Positions 53,821-62,572 of a DNA stretch of 64,000 bases are shown here, in pieces. Position 1 is the stretch's first letter; each line of letters begins with the position of its first letter. The stretch is from UBA1858 sp045106935 (lineage in GTDB: Bacteria; Pseudomonadota; Gammaproteobacteria; UBA4575): assembly GCA_045106935.1 (NCBI GenBank), contig JBGCFN010000010.1, forward strand, positions 1 through 64,000, in the 5' to 3' direction. The position numbers were made by a program, and so were the translations under genes. Below the pieces are notes generated by a model. It ran no database searches. It was given only the letters and a program-made list of their open reading frames with translations, and was not told the origin of the DNA.

Positions 53821-55185
53821 ATGAGTAAAGCAACACAATATCAATGTGATGCATGTGGACATGCGTTCAATAAATGGAGCGGCCAATGCCCTGAATGTAA
53901 TGCGTGGAATACACTTGAAGAAACACGCAGCATTCAAACTAGTGGCAAAGTAAGATCAATAAAGCCTAAAGCGAGCAATAGAGTAATCCCGCTTGCTGAA
54001 GTTGATACTGTGACAGACCCTAGAATTCAAACCAATCTTGGTGAACTAGACCGTGTGTTGGGTGGTGGCATTGTTCATGGCTCTGTTGTTTTAGTCGGCG
54101 GCAGCCCAGGCATTGGAAAATCAACGCTGCTGATACAGATGCTAGCCTCACTAAATCAGTATCAAACTTTATATATAAGCGGTGAAGAATCTGCTCAACA
54201 GATCTCTTTGCGCGCAGAACGTCTAGATTTAAACAAGGACAATATTCGCTTACTTAGCAGTGTTTCCCTGGAAGAAGTGTTATCCACTCTGCAAGCGACC
54301 AAACCTAAATTAGTCATTGTTGACTCAATCCAAACCCTTGCTAGTGAACAGTTAAATTCTGCGGCAGGTTCAGTCTCTCAAGTGAGAGAGTGTGCGGGGC
54401 AGTTAGTCCAATTTGCCAAGAACTCCAGCACAACATTATTTGTTGTCGGCCATGTGACCAAAGAAGGTACTTTAGCGGGGCCACGTGTACTGGAGCACAT
54501 GGTAGATACGGTATTGTATTTTGAAGGTGATAGTAGTGATCGTTTTCGCCTGTTACGTGCGACTAAAAATCGATTTGGTGCCGTCAATGAACTCGGTGTC
54601 TTTGTTATGCAGGAAACGGGTTTAAAAGGTGTAAAAAACCCATCAGCACTATTTTTATCTCATCACCAAACGCCTGCGGCTGGCAGTATTGTCATGGTTA
54701 CACGTGAAGGCACTCGACCGCTGATGGTAGAAGTGCAATCACTCGTCGATGATAACCCCTCCAGCAATCCACGCAGACTGGCCCAGGGAATTGAACAAAA
54801 CAGATTGTCCATGTTACTCGCTGTGATGAATCGACATGGCGGCATCTCATTACACAACGATGACGTATTTATTAACGTGGTTGGCGGCGTGAGAGTACAA
54901 GAACCTGCAGTGGATCTACCTATATTATTAGCCACACTTTCGAGCTTTCGTGATTTTATTCTACCAAGAGAATTAGTCGCCTTTGGCGAAGTTGGACTCG
55001 CAGGCGAGATACGCCCCGTCCCTAATGGACAAGAGCGATTACGCGAAGCGTCAAAACATGGTTTCAAGCATGCCATCATTCCCACTGCTAACGCACCTAA
55101 AGACAGTATTGAAGGTTTAGAAATCATTCCTGTCTCGAGATTATCTGAAGCGATTGACTGGGTTTTAAATAATTATGCCCGATAA
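53821..55185 (+). CDS. radA: DNA repair protein RadA
   Basis: RadA aids branch migration in homologous recombination. The 454-residue protein has an N-terminal C4 zinc finger (CDACGHAFNKWSGQCPEC), the Walker A loop GGSPGIGKSTLL, the RadA-specific KNRFG motif, and a C-terminal Lon-like domain (GGVRVQEPAVDLPILLATLSS). Full length. Its end overlaps fdhD by 11 bases. Confidence 0.97.
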   Translation: MSKATQYQCDACGHAFNKWSGQCPECNAWNTLEETRSIQTSGKVRSIKPKASNRVIPLAEVDTVTDPRIQTNLGELDRVLGGGIVHGSVVLVGGSPGIGKSTLLIQMLASLNQYQTLYISGEESAQQISLRAERLDLNKDNIRLLSSVSLEEVLSTLQATKPKLVIVDSIQTLASEQLNSAAGSVSQVRECAGQLVQFAKNSSTTLFVVGHVTKEGTLAGPRVLEHMVDTVLYFEGDSSDRFRLLRATKNRFGAVNELGVFVMQETGLKGVKNPSALFLSHHQTPAAGSIVMVTREGTRPLMVEVQSLVDDNPSSNPRRLAQGIEQNRLSMLLAVMNRHGGISLHNDDVFINVVGGVRVQEPAVDLPILLATLSSFRDFILPRELVAFGEVGLAGEIRPVPNGQERLREASKHGFKHAIIPTANAPKDSIEGLEIIPVSRLSEAIDWVLNNYAR

Positions 55186-56014
55186 ACCGACGCTGTCTAA
55201 CTCAGGACTTGCTCCAACCCATGCGGTAGTGGCCAGAGACCAATTTGGCGAACAACGCGATGTAAAAGTGTCTGGCGAATCCCCGTTAACATTAAAAGTA
55301 GACGATAGAGAAATTGTCACGCTCATGACTTTGGGTACTCATCCCGAATTACTTGCCTTGGGTTACTTACGCAACCAAAGACTAATAGACAACATTAGCG
55401 ACATTGAATCCGTCACCGTAGATTGGGAAAAAGAAAGTGTCCAAGTCACCACAAGAAATGGTCATGGCATTAGTGATTGGCAAGAAAAATTAAGCAAACG
55501 TACTGTCACTACTGGGTGCGGCCAAGGCACTGTGTTTAGTTGCACGTTAGATAAACTATACGATAACAAGCTTGCGCAGATACAAGTCAAACAGTCTTTA
55601 TTGTATGAGCTACTAAAATCAATCACTGACTACAACGAAATATATAAACAAGCGGGCGCTGTACATGGCTGCGCATTATGTTTCGGCACTGAGATCTTAA
55701 ATTTTGTCGAAGATGTCGGCCGTCATAATGCCGCTGATGCAATCTCTGGAAGCATGTGGCTAGATGGAATTAGCGGGGAAGATAAGATTTTCTACACTAC
55801 CGGACGACTAACTTCTGAGATCGTCATGAAAGCAGCTCACATGGGCATCCCTATTTTATTATCGCGCTCAGGCGTGACTCATATGGGATTAGAACTGGCT
55901 AGAGATCTAGGTGTAACCATGATTGCTCGCGCAAAAGGCAAAGCATTTTTAGTATATAACGGAAGTGAAAATATAATTTACGACAGCAAACCTGCTAAGC
56001 CGCCGCAAAAATAA
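55175..56014 (+). CDS. fdhD: FdhD-family sulfurtransferase, variant cysteine motif
   Basis: FdhD moves sulfur from IscS to the molybdenum cofactor of formate dehydrogenase. The 279-residue protein has the family segment EDVGRHNAADAISG and the C-terminal TTGRLTSEIVMKAA. The usual CxxC motif of E. coli (Cys121 and Cys124) is here GCGQG in TTGCGQGTVFSC, so only the first Cys of the pair is kept. A further pair, GCALCF, appears at about residue 165-170. Overlaps radA and lies convergent with the DUF3501 operon; no formate dehydrogenase is in the window. Confidence 0.85.
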   Translation: MPDKPTLSNSGLAPTHAVVARDQFGEQRDVKVSGESPLTLKVDDREIVTLMTLGTHPELLALGYLRNQRLIDNISDIESVTVDWEKESVQVTTRNGHGISDWQEKLSKRTVTTGCGQGTVFSCTLDKLYDNKLAQIQVKQSLLYELLKSITDYNEIYKQAGAVHGCALCFGTEILNFVEDVGRHNAADAISGSMWLDGISGEDKIFYTTGRLTSEIVMKAAHMGIPILLSRSGVTHMGLELARDLGVTMIARAKGKAFLVYNGSENIIYDSKPAKPPQK

Positions 56015-56017
56015 TGA

Positions 56018-56602
56018 CTAGCTAAGGTCTTCCGCCAAAGATGCACGCATTGCATCTGACACAGCCTCTAAAGTGACAGAATATTTATCATGTTCAATGC
56101 CAGCACCAATCGCTGAACCCGCTTTAATAGCTTTTACCATCTCAGCATTCAACTCAAAACGCATAAAATGAACTGACGAGGTTTTATCTTCTGTTTCTCG
56201 TTCTAAATCCTCATTACAAATTGGATACACTTTTTCGAAACCATCTACAGCAACCCAAACCGTTTTCTCTATACCAATCAATTCACCTAAACGCTTACGA
56301 CGAATTTCCTCATCATCATACTCAAGCATGAAAGTCGCTTTCCAATTACTCCCATCAGGGATTAGTGGATTATATGCATCAAGTTCTTCTTGGATGCCTT
56401 CAGCCTCGAACACTTTCTCAGCTCGCAACATTTCCTGGACCTGATAATGCATTAACGTACGGTCTTCAAAGTGTACTGTCGCATGCTCACCCAATCTCAG
56501 TACACGATGCTTTTTATGCTCGATCATTTTTGCTCGAAATTCTGCACGCATAGCAGAATATTCTTCTAACGAATAAAGATCTTCTTTGGTTAATTTTTGC
56601 AT
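56018..56602 (-). CDS. DUF3501 family protein
   Basis: A 194-residue soluble protein matching DUF3501, for which no activity is known to me. Visible are a basic N-terminal helix, FEDRTLMHYQVQEMLRAE, the PDGSNWKATFMLEYDDE segment and FMRFELNAEMVKAIKAGS. It is the last gene of a rubrerythrin/CCG-protein/DUF3501 operon, 23 bases after the Fe-S gene. I have seen this trio together in other proteobacteria. Confidence 0.88.
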   Translation of the reverse strand: MQKLTKEDLYSLEEYSAMRAEFRAKMIEHKKHRVLRLGEHATVHFEDRTLMHYQVQEMLRAEKVFEAEGIQEELDAYNPLIPDGSNWKATFMLEYDDEEIRRKRLGELIGIEKTVWVAVDGFEKVYPICNEDLERETEDKTSSVHFMRFELNAEMVKAIKAGSAIGAGIEHDKYSVTLEAVSDAMRASLAEDLS

Positions 56603-56625
56603 GATTAATTCTTCTTTAAATTATT

Positions 56626-57951
56626 CTATAAGCCGTAGGCAATTCTTAATAATGTCATTGGATGTGTTGCTTCTGACTCATCTTTCATTCCATTAGAAAT
56701 CTGATGTCCCGCCATTGGACAATCACTACTATAAAAATCAGCTTCCGATTTTTGGAGCTTACTCACGACAGGCCGACAGATCTTCATTGAAATTTCATGA
56801 AATTCTTTCTTCACCGCATAAGTACCATCATGACCAGAACAACGCTCCAACACTTCTATCTCAGTATCTGGAACAAGTTTCAATACATCACGTGTTTTTA
56901 AGCCAATTCTTTGTACGCGCAAATGACATGATGCATGGTAGAAAACCTTCCCTAGCGGCTTCTTGAAATCAACATCGAGCTGTTCGCTCTTATGCTTCTT
57001 ATACAAATATTCAAATGGATCGAAAATATGCTCTTTAACACGTTGAACACCTTCATCATCCGGAAACATCAAAGGCAGCTCCTGCTTAAACATCAACACA
57101 CAGGAAGGCACTGGAGCAACAATATCCCATCCGGCATCAATCCACTTAAGCATCGTAGGAATATTTGCGTCCTTTAATTTCTCCACTCCTTTAAGGTCAC
57201 CTAGTTCTAACTTAGGCATCCCACAACAATTTTCTTTTTCCATAATGGAAATAGAAATTTTATTGTGCTCAAACACTTTCACTAAATCATTAGCAATTTC
57301 GGGCTCATTAAAATTGTTATAACAAGTGACAAACAAGGCCACTTTATTTTCTCCAGCAGTCTCAATGGGTAGTGCACTTTTTGATAAGATTTTTCTAGCC
57401 GTTTTACTATGATAAGTCGGTATTTTTGCATCGGCATGAACGCCCAATGTCTTCTCAAGTGTTTTACGCCCTGCCTGCGTCCCGTTAACTGAATTAACTA
57501 TTTGGGAAACCACTGGAATACCCGCCAGCTTACCTACCGTGTCAGTAGCACTAAGGATTTTATCGCGCTTTTTGATATCACCTTTTTGGAATTTAATCGC
57601 TTTAGCGCGCAACATAAGATGTGGAAAGTCCACATTCCATTCATGTGGAGGGACATACGGACATTTAGTCAAATAACATAGATCACACAGATAACATTGA
57701 TCCACCACTTTGGTGTAATCATTCTTATCCACACCATCAACTTCCATAGTGTCAGATTCATCAACCAAATCAAATAAAGTCGGGAATGAATTACATAAAC
57801 TTACACAACGACGACAACCATGACATATGTCAAACACTCGCTCCAATTCTTCATTGAGTGATTGCTCGTTATAAAATTCTGGGTTATTCCAATCGATCGG
57901 GTGTCTAGTAGGTGCTTCTAAACTTCCTTCACGCGAACCAGATGTTGCCAC
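56626..57951 (-). CDS. CCG-domain iron-sulfur oxidoreductase, GlpC/HdrD-like
   Basis: A 441-residue protein with two [4Fe-4S] sites near the N-terminus: C43, C46, C49, C53 (ICHGCRRCVSLC) and C86, C89, C92, C97 (CYLCDLCYLTKCP). Two cysteine-rich CCG modules follow: CCGMPKLELG (242-244) with C284 and HASCHLRVQR (342), C371 and C411. The arrangement is that of GlpC and the heterodisulfide-reductase D subunit. The start is GTG 57951 with GAGG 8 bases upstream. It has no signal peptide or membrane segment. Electron partner unknown; rubrerythrin is adjacent. Confidence 0.88.
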   Translation of the reverse strand: MATSGSREGSLEAPTRHPIDWNNPEFYNEQSLNEELERVFDICHGCRRCVSLCNSFPTLFDLVDESDTMEVDGVDKNDYTKVVDQCYLCDLCYLTKCPYVPPHEWNVDFPHLMLRAKAIKFQKGDIKKRDKILSATDTVGKLAGIPVVSQIVNSVNGTQAGRKTLEKTLGVHADAKIPTYHSKTARKILSKSALPIETAGENKVALFVTCYNNFNEPEIANDLVKVFEHNKISISIMEKENCCGMPKLELGDLKGVEKLKDANIPTMLKWIDAGWDIVAPVPSCVLMFKQELPLMFPDDEGVQRVKEHIFDPFEYLYKKHKSEQLDVDFKKPLGKVFYHASCHLRVQRIGLKTRDVLKLVPDTEIEVLERCSGHDGTYAVKKEFHEISMKICRPVVSKLQKSEADFYSSDCPMAGHQISNGMKDESEATHPMTLLRIAYGL

Positions 57952-58030
57952 GTGTTTGTCCTCTTAATAAATATTGATGATTATTAATAATATTGCACAC
58001 TGAGTTTGCTCAGTGTGCAACAAAAACAAC

Positions 58031-58450
58031 TTAACCGTCTAAGTTGTCTAATGCTTTTTGAAAGCGATTTGCGTGAGAACGCTCCGCTTTTGCTAGCGTC
58101 TCAAACCAATCAGCAATTTCTTCAAAGTTTTCATCACGTGCTGATTTTGCCATGCCTGGGTACATGTCTGTGTACTCATGAGTCTCACCAGCAATAGCAG
58201 TTTTAAGGTTGTCATCAGTTCCACCGAACGGAAGACCCGTAGCTGGATCACCACATTCTTCTAAGTATTCAAGGTGCCCATGCGCGTGGCCTGTCTCACC
58301 TTCTGCAGTTGATCTGAATACTGTCGCTACATCGTTGTATCCTTCCACGTCAGCTTTTGCTGCAAAATATAGATAGCGACGATTTGCTTGTGACTCGCCC
58401 GCAAATGCAGCCTTTAAATTTTCTTCTGTCTTTGTACCTTTAAGAGACAT
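58031..58450 (-). CDS. rubrerythrin (no rubredoxin domain)
   Basis: A 139-residue diiron protein with four-helix ferritin-like fold: GESQANRRYLYFAAKAD, EGETGHAHGHLEYLEE, AGETHEYTDMYPGMAKSA and AKAERSHANRFQKAL carry the Glu and His metal ligands. The C-terminal rubredoxin module of classic rubrerythrins is absent, so electrons must come from a partner, possibly the neighbouring Fe-S protein. It likely reduces peroxide. An excellent GGAGGT lies 8 bases before the ATG. First gene of the operon. Confidence 0.93.
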   Translation of the reverse strand: MSLKGTKTEENLKAAFAGESQANRRYLYFAAKADVEGYNDVATVFRSTAEGETGHAHGHLEYLEECGDPATGLPFGGTDDNLKTAIAGETHEYTDMYPGMAKSARDENFEEIADWFETLAKAERSHANRFQKALDNLDG

Positions 58451-58507
58451 TCGGATGACCTCCAGTTAAAATATATTTTTATTAAGTTAAATGAGAAACG
58501 TTCTGAT

Positions 58508-58522
58508 TTAGAATGGTTCTAA
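58508..58522. promoter_or_regulatory. Fur/PerR-like palindrome 1
   Basis: TTAGAATGGTTCTAA, a 7-1-7 palindrome with one mismatch next to the centre, and one more pair when extended outward. It resembles the PerR box TTATAAT-N-ATTATAA. It sits just downstream of the predicted transcription start of the rubrerythrin operon. Confidence 0.6.
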
Positions 58523-58532
58523 AAACGGCGCA

Positions 58533-58561
58533 AGATTAGAATAAGTCTAAATATTTGTCAA
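58533..58561 (-). promoter_or_regulatory. rubrerythrin operon promoter
   Basis: On the minus strand a perfect TTGACA (58556-58561) and TAATCT (58533-58538) with a 17-base spacer. The start would be near 58526, giving a leader of about 75 bases. The second palindrome covers the -10 and spacer. Confidence 0.8.
58536..58550. promoter_or_regulatory. Fur/PerR-like palindrome 2
   Basis: TTAGAATAAGTCTAA, same 7-1-7 layout as the first palindrome, whose left half-site TTAGAAT is identical. Centre-to-centre distance is 28 bases. It overlaps the -10 element, a typical place for a repressor. Confidence 0.6.
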
Positions 58562-58626
58562 CATTATTGCACCTATACACTGCCCGTTTAACAATACACC
58601 CAACTCAGCAAATTCTGGAGAAACTT

Positions 58627-58890
58627 GTGCCACGTAAAAAAGCGGCCCCTAAGATAGACTTTGAAAAATCATTAGCCAAGCTCGAAGAAGTCGTCGAGAA
58701 ACTCGAGTCTGGCGATCAACCGCTTGAAGAGGCGCTCAAATTATTTGAAGAAGGCATCTCATTAACTCGCGGATGCCAACACGCACTTAAACAAGCCGAA
58801 GAAAAAATCACTATTCTCAGCCAACAAAATGAAGAATGGCTAACGGAATCTGAGGAATCTGTAGGAGACTTTCTTGACGGCGCTAACTGA
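58627..58890 (+). CDS. xseB: exodeoxyribonuclease VII small subunit
   Basis: Small partner of XseA in exonuclease VII. The 87-residue protein reads FEKSLAKLEEVVEKLESGD and EEALKLFEEGISLTR, matching XseB. The start is a GTG with GGAG 6 bases upstream; a longer frame to 58555 adds an unrelated leader that would run into the rubrerythrin control region. Overlaps ispA by 17 bases. Confidence 0.95.
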   Translation: MPRKKAAPKIDFEKSLAKLEEVVEKLESGDQPLEEALKLFEEGISLTRGCQHALKQAEEKITILSQQNEEWLTESEESVGDFLDGAN

Positions 58891-59767
58891 ATACTTAGCC
58901 ACATGTAGTCAACGTGTAGAATCATTCTTCGATAATCATCTCCCCAGTAAAGACCAAGCACCGACGACCTTACATGGCGCAATTCGCTACTCTGCAATGA
59001 ATGGGGGTAAACGGATTCGTCCAGCGTTGGTTTACGCAACAGGAGAAGCATTAGGCCTTAGATCAGACGACATTGATTGTATTGCGGGTTCTATCGAGTT
59101 GATGCATAGCTATTCATTAATCCATGACGATTTACCCGCCATGGATGATGACGATTTAAGACGTGGAAAGCCCACATGCCACCGCGCATTTGATGAGGCG
59201 ACAGCCATTCTTGCAGGTGACGCCATGCAGGCATTGGCATTTTCGGTATTAACTGACCCGGCCATTCCTGGCCCTAAGGCTGAGATACGCACACAACTAT
59301 GTCACCAACTAGCACATGCCGTTGGTTCCTTGGGCATGGCTGGCGGCCAAGCGATGGACTTAGCCGCGGTCGATAAAACCATTTCTATTGAATCACTTGA
59401 GTACATACATCGACAAAAGACTGGTTGTTTAATTCGCGCTTGCATTGACATGACTCAAACATGTTGCACTACACTGACCCAACAGCAGCGCTCAAGTCTG
59501 TTAAAGTTTGGCGAACATCTTGGCATTGCCTTTCAAATTCGCGACGATATCTTAGACGTCATCAGTGATACAGACACACTGGGTAAACCACAAGGTTCGG
59601 ACAGCGATCAGAACAAACCAACGTATGTCAGTCTTTTAGGGATTGAAGAATCTGAAAAACGCTGTGATGATTTTTACAAACAAGCCTTAGAATGCTTAGA
59701 GGATTTTAAAAATTCATCTCAATGGTTACGCAGCCTTGCCGAACACATTGTTTGTAGACAGCATTAA
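58874..59767 (+). CDS. ispA: farnesyl diphosphate synthase IspA
   Basis: Makes geranyl and farnesyl diphosphate. The 297-residue prenyltransferase has the two aspartate-rich motifs DDLPAMDDDDLRRG (about residues 84-97) and FQIRDDILD, and the KTGCLI segment. The start is a TTG at 58874 with AGGAG 6 bases upstream, inside the end of xseB. Followed by dxs after 27 bases. Confidence 0.96.
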   Translation: MTALTEYLATCSQRVESFFDNHLPSKDQAPTTLHGAIRYSAMNGGKRIRPALVYATGEALGLRSDDIDCIAGSIELMHSYSLIHDDLPAMDDDDLRRGKPTCHRAFDEATAILAGDAMQALAFSVLTDPAIPGPKAEIRTQLCHQLAHAVGSLGMAGGQAMDLAAVDKTISIESLEYIHRQKTGCLIRACIDMTQTCCTTLTQQQRSSLLKFGEHLGIAFQIRDDILDVISDTDTLGKPQGSDSDQNKPTYVSLLGIEESEKRCDDFYKQALECLEDFKNSSQWLRSLAEHIVCRQH

Positions 59768-59794
59768 TAATTAGCGTGATAACTTAACATTAGT

Positions 59795-61696
59795 ATGGAA
59801 ACTAACGAATATCCGACACTCGATAAAATCGAGCTACCCAAAGATTTAAGGGATTTACCTTTAATCGAGGTCCCCAATGCTTGTGCTGATCTTCGCAAGT
59901 ATTTACTCGCATCTGTCTCAAAAAGTGGCGGCCATTTTGCCGCAGGTCTTGGTGTAATAGAACTCACTGTAGCTTTACATTATGTATTCAATACCCCACA
60001 AGACAAATTACTTTGGGATGTTGGCCACCAGAGTTACCCGCATAAGATTCTCACTGGGCGTAAACATCAAATTGAATCTATCCGCACGCGCGGTGGCTTA
60101 GGCCCATTCCCATGTCCAGAAGAAAGTGAGTATGACTGCTTTACGGTCGGCCACTCCAGCACATCTATTGGAGCCGCCTTGGGCATGAATTTATCTTTTC
60201 AGTTAGATAATCGCCCGCAACAAGCAGTGCCCATTATAGGTGATGGCGGACTCACTGCCGGCATGGCTTATGAAGCGCTGAATCATTTGGGTGATATCCG
60301 TGCAAACATGCTGATTATTCTCAACGACAATGAAATGTCTATTTCACCGAATGTTGGGGCAATGACAAATTATTTGACTCGCATGCTATCTGGCAAAGTT
60401 TTTTCTACAGTGCGTGAAGGCAGCAAACGCTTGCTGAAACCAATGCCGCCGATGTGGGAATTAGCACGCCGCACAGAAGAACATGTCAAAGGAATGTTTG
60501 CGCCCGGCACATTGTTTGAAGAAATGGGTATTCGTTATTTTGGCCCGGTGGATGGACATGATTCTGTTTCACTGGTTAAAACACTGCGCAATATCAAACA
60601 AATAGAAGGACCTAAAATTCTTCACGTAATCACTAAAAAAGGCAAAGGATATTCGCCTGCTGAGAATGACCCTGTTGCTTATCATGCAGTTCCTACATTT
60701 GACCCTAATATAGGCGTAGAAAAAAAATCTGGCACAGTAAAGAAACAAACTTATACACAAGTATTTAGTAATTGGATCTGTGATATGGCAAAAAAAGATT
60801 CTCGCTTAGTTGCCATTACCCCTGCCATGCGTGAAGGTTCAGGATTAGTTCGTTTTCAAAAAGAATTTCCTGATCGTTACTATGATGTAGCCATCGCAGA
60901 ACAACATGCCGTGACTGTCGGCGCGGGACTAGCGATTGCAGGTCACAAACCTGTGGTCGCCATTTACTCGACGTTTTTGCAACGCGCTTACGATCAATTA
61001 ATACATGATGTTGCTGTACAAAACTTACCAGTGTTATTCGCTATTGACCGTGCTGGCGTTGTTGGACCGGATGGTAAGACGCATGCCGGAAGCTATGACT
61101 TAAGTTTTTTAAGATGTATTCCCAACATGACTATTATGGCACCGGCCAATGAATGTGAGACACGACAAATGCTTCAAACTGGATTTGAAATTAATGGCCC
61201 CAGTGCGATTCGATATCCACGTGGTACTGGCCCAGGCAGTACTACACTAGATAACTTTGAAACTATTGAAGTTGGCAGTGCTGACGAAGTTCGGCAAGGT
61301 GAAAATATCGCGATCTTATCTTTTGGTTCTACACTAGCCAATTCATTAGAAGTCGCGAATCAAATTAATGCCACAGTAGTGAATATGCGTTTTATTAAGC
61401 CCATCGATACAAAGATGATTACTCGCATAGCCACGACACACACCTTAGTCGTCACGATAGAAGATAATGTCGTTATGGGTGGCGCAGGTAGCGCTGTCAA
61501 CGAAGTGATCGCGGCTCAACAATTATCGGTAAAATTGTTGAATTTAGGTCTTCCTGACCAATTTCAAGAACATGGCTCACGCGAAGAATTACTTGCTGAT
61601 GCAGGCCTTGACTGCCATTCGATTGCTAGCAAAATCAATGAAATATATCCGCTGAGGGATTGCGAAGCTAAAAGTGCTCACGTAGTATCAGGGTAA
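59795..61696 (+). CDS. dxs: 1-deoxy-D-xylulose-5-phosphate synthase
   Basis: First enzyme of the methylerythritol phosphate pathway, thiamine diphosphate-dependent. The 633-residue protein has WDVGHQSYPHKILTGR, the ThDP motif GDGGLTAGMAYEALN to LNDNEMSISPNVG, and the transketolase domain with AEQHAVTVGAGLA and FAIDRAGVVGPDGKTH. Full length. Third gene of xseB-ispA-dxs. Confidence 0.98.
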   Translation: METNEYPTLDKIELPKDLRDLPLIEVPNACADLRKYLLASVSKSGGHFAAGLGVIELTVALHYVFNTPQDKLLWDVGHQSYPHKILTGRKHQIESIRTRGGLGPFPCPEESEYDCFTVGHSSTSIGAALGMNLSFQLDNRPQQAVPIIGDGGLTAGMAYEALNHLGDIRANMLIILNDNEMSISPNVGAMTNYLTRMLSGKVFSTVREGSKRLLKPMPPMWELARRTEEHVKGMFAPGTLFEEMGIRYFGPVDGHDSVSLVKTLRNIKQIEGPKILHVITKKGKGYSPAENDPVAYHAVPTFDPNIGVEKKSGTVKKQTYTQVFSNWICDMAKKDSRLVAITPAMREGSGLVRFQKEFPDRYYDVAIAEQHAVTVGAGLAIAGHKPVVAIYSTFLQRAYDQLIHDVAVQNLPVLFAIDRAGVVGPDGKTHAGSYDLSFLRCIPNMTIMAPANECETRQMLQTGFEINGPSAIRYPRGTGPGSTTLDNFETIEVGSADEVRQGENIAILSFGSTLANSLEVANQINATVVNMRFIKPIDTKMITRIATTHTLVVTIEDNVVMGGAGSAVNEVIAAQQLSVKLLNLGLPDQFQEHGSREELLADAGLDCHSIASKINEIYPLRDCEAKSAHVVSG

Positions 61697-61747
61697 TTAG
61701 CAAATAATACCCTACAAATTCTACTTATTTATCAAGAGGTTAGAAAC

Positions 61748-62557
61748 ATGAGCGCGAGCGCTGGAGATGTCGCAACATCGATCCCTGACACACAAAATAA
61801 AGCAGACACGCGTCAGATACCGATTGATAAGGTCGGAATCAAAGGAATTAAACACCCTGTGCGTGTGCTAGACCGCTCCGGTGGAGAACAAAACACTATT
61901 GCTGAATTTAATATGTATGTGAATTTGCCACACAATTTTAAAGGCACTCACATGTCTCGTTTTGTCGAAATTCTTAACGAGTATGAACGGGAAATTTCAG
62001 TCAAATCTTTCAACGATATGTTGGAAAAAATGGCTGAGCGACTTGAAGCAGATTCAGGCCATATTGAAATGACCTTCCCATATTTTGTAAAGAAAACAGC
62101 ACCTGTTAGTGGGGTCGAAAGCCTTCTTGACTATCAAGTATGTTTTAAAGGCGAAATTAATAATCAAAAAGCACGAACAGATGTTGTTGTGCTTGTCCCT
62201 GTGACTAGCTTATGCCCTTGCTCAAAAAGTATTTCTGATTATGGTGCGCATAACCAACGTTCGCACATTACAATTTCTGTACGCATTCAAGATTTCGTTT
62301 GGATAGAAGAATTAATTGAGATGGTTGAGCAACAGGCATCATGTGAGCTTTATGGTTTACTAAAACGCCCAGATGAAAAATTTGTTACTGAAAGAGCTTA
62401 CGACAACCCTAAATTCGTTGAAGACCTAGTTCGTGATATTGCCACTCAACTTAACAACGATGATCGTATTGACGCGTACACAGTTGAATCAGAAAACTTT
62501 GAGTCTATTCACAACCATTCTGCATACGCTTATATAGAAAAAGACAAACGCGCTTAA
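61748..62557 (+). CDS. folE2: GTP cyclohydrolase FolE2
   Basis: FolE2 (type IB) makes dihydroneopterin triphosphate for folate and works with metals other than zinc. The 269-residue protein has the family motif TSLCPCSKSISDYGAHNQRS, with the essential Cys, and the FVEILNEYEREISV segment. Good ribosome site (GAGGTTAG) before the ATG. The 51 bases before it, after dxs, show no Zur box. A strong terminator overlaps its end. Confidence 0.95.
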   Translation: MSASAGDVATSIPDTQNKADTRQIPIDKVGIKGIKHPVRVLDRSGGEQNTIAEFNMYVNLPHNFKGTHMSRFVEILNEYEREISVKSFNDMLEKMAERLEADSGHIEMTFPYFVKKTAPVSGVESLLDYQVCFKGEINNQKARTDVVVLVPVTSLCPCSKSISDYGAHNQRSHITISVRIQDFVWIEELIEMVEQQASCELYGLLKRPDEKFVTERAYDNPKFVEDLVRDIATQLNNDDRIDAYTVESENFESIHNHSAYAYIEKDKRA

Positions 62558-62572
62558 CGCGCGTTTTGTTTA
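62546..62572. terminator. bidirectional terminator between folE2 and bamC
   Basis: Stem AAACGCGC/GCGCGTTT (8 pairs) with loop TTAAC, followed by TGTTT on the plus strand and GTCTTTTTC on the minus strand. It overlaps the last codons of folE2 and the end of bamC, serving both convergent genes. Confidence 0.8.

Noticed and set aside
54663..55127. 154-codon minus-strand frame inside radA
   Set aside because: Antisense to conserved RadA sequence, with no ribosome site or recognisable domain.
58555..58626. Longer N-terminus of XseB
   Set aside because: It overlaps the rubrerythrin promoter, and the GTG at 58627 has a good ribosome site and fits the family.
61697..61747. Zur box before folE2
   Set aside because: FolE2 is often zinc-regulated, but no palindrome of the Zur type is visible in this short gap.
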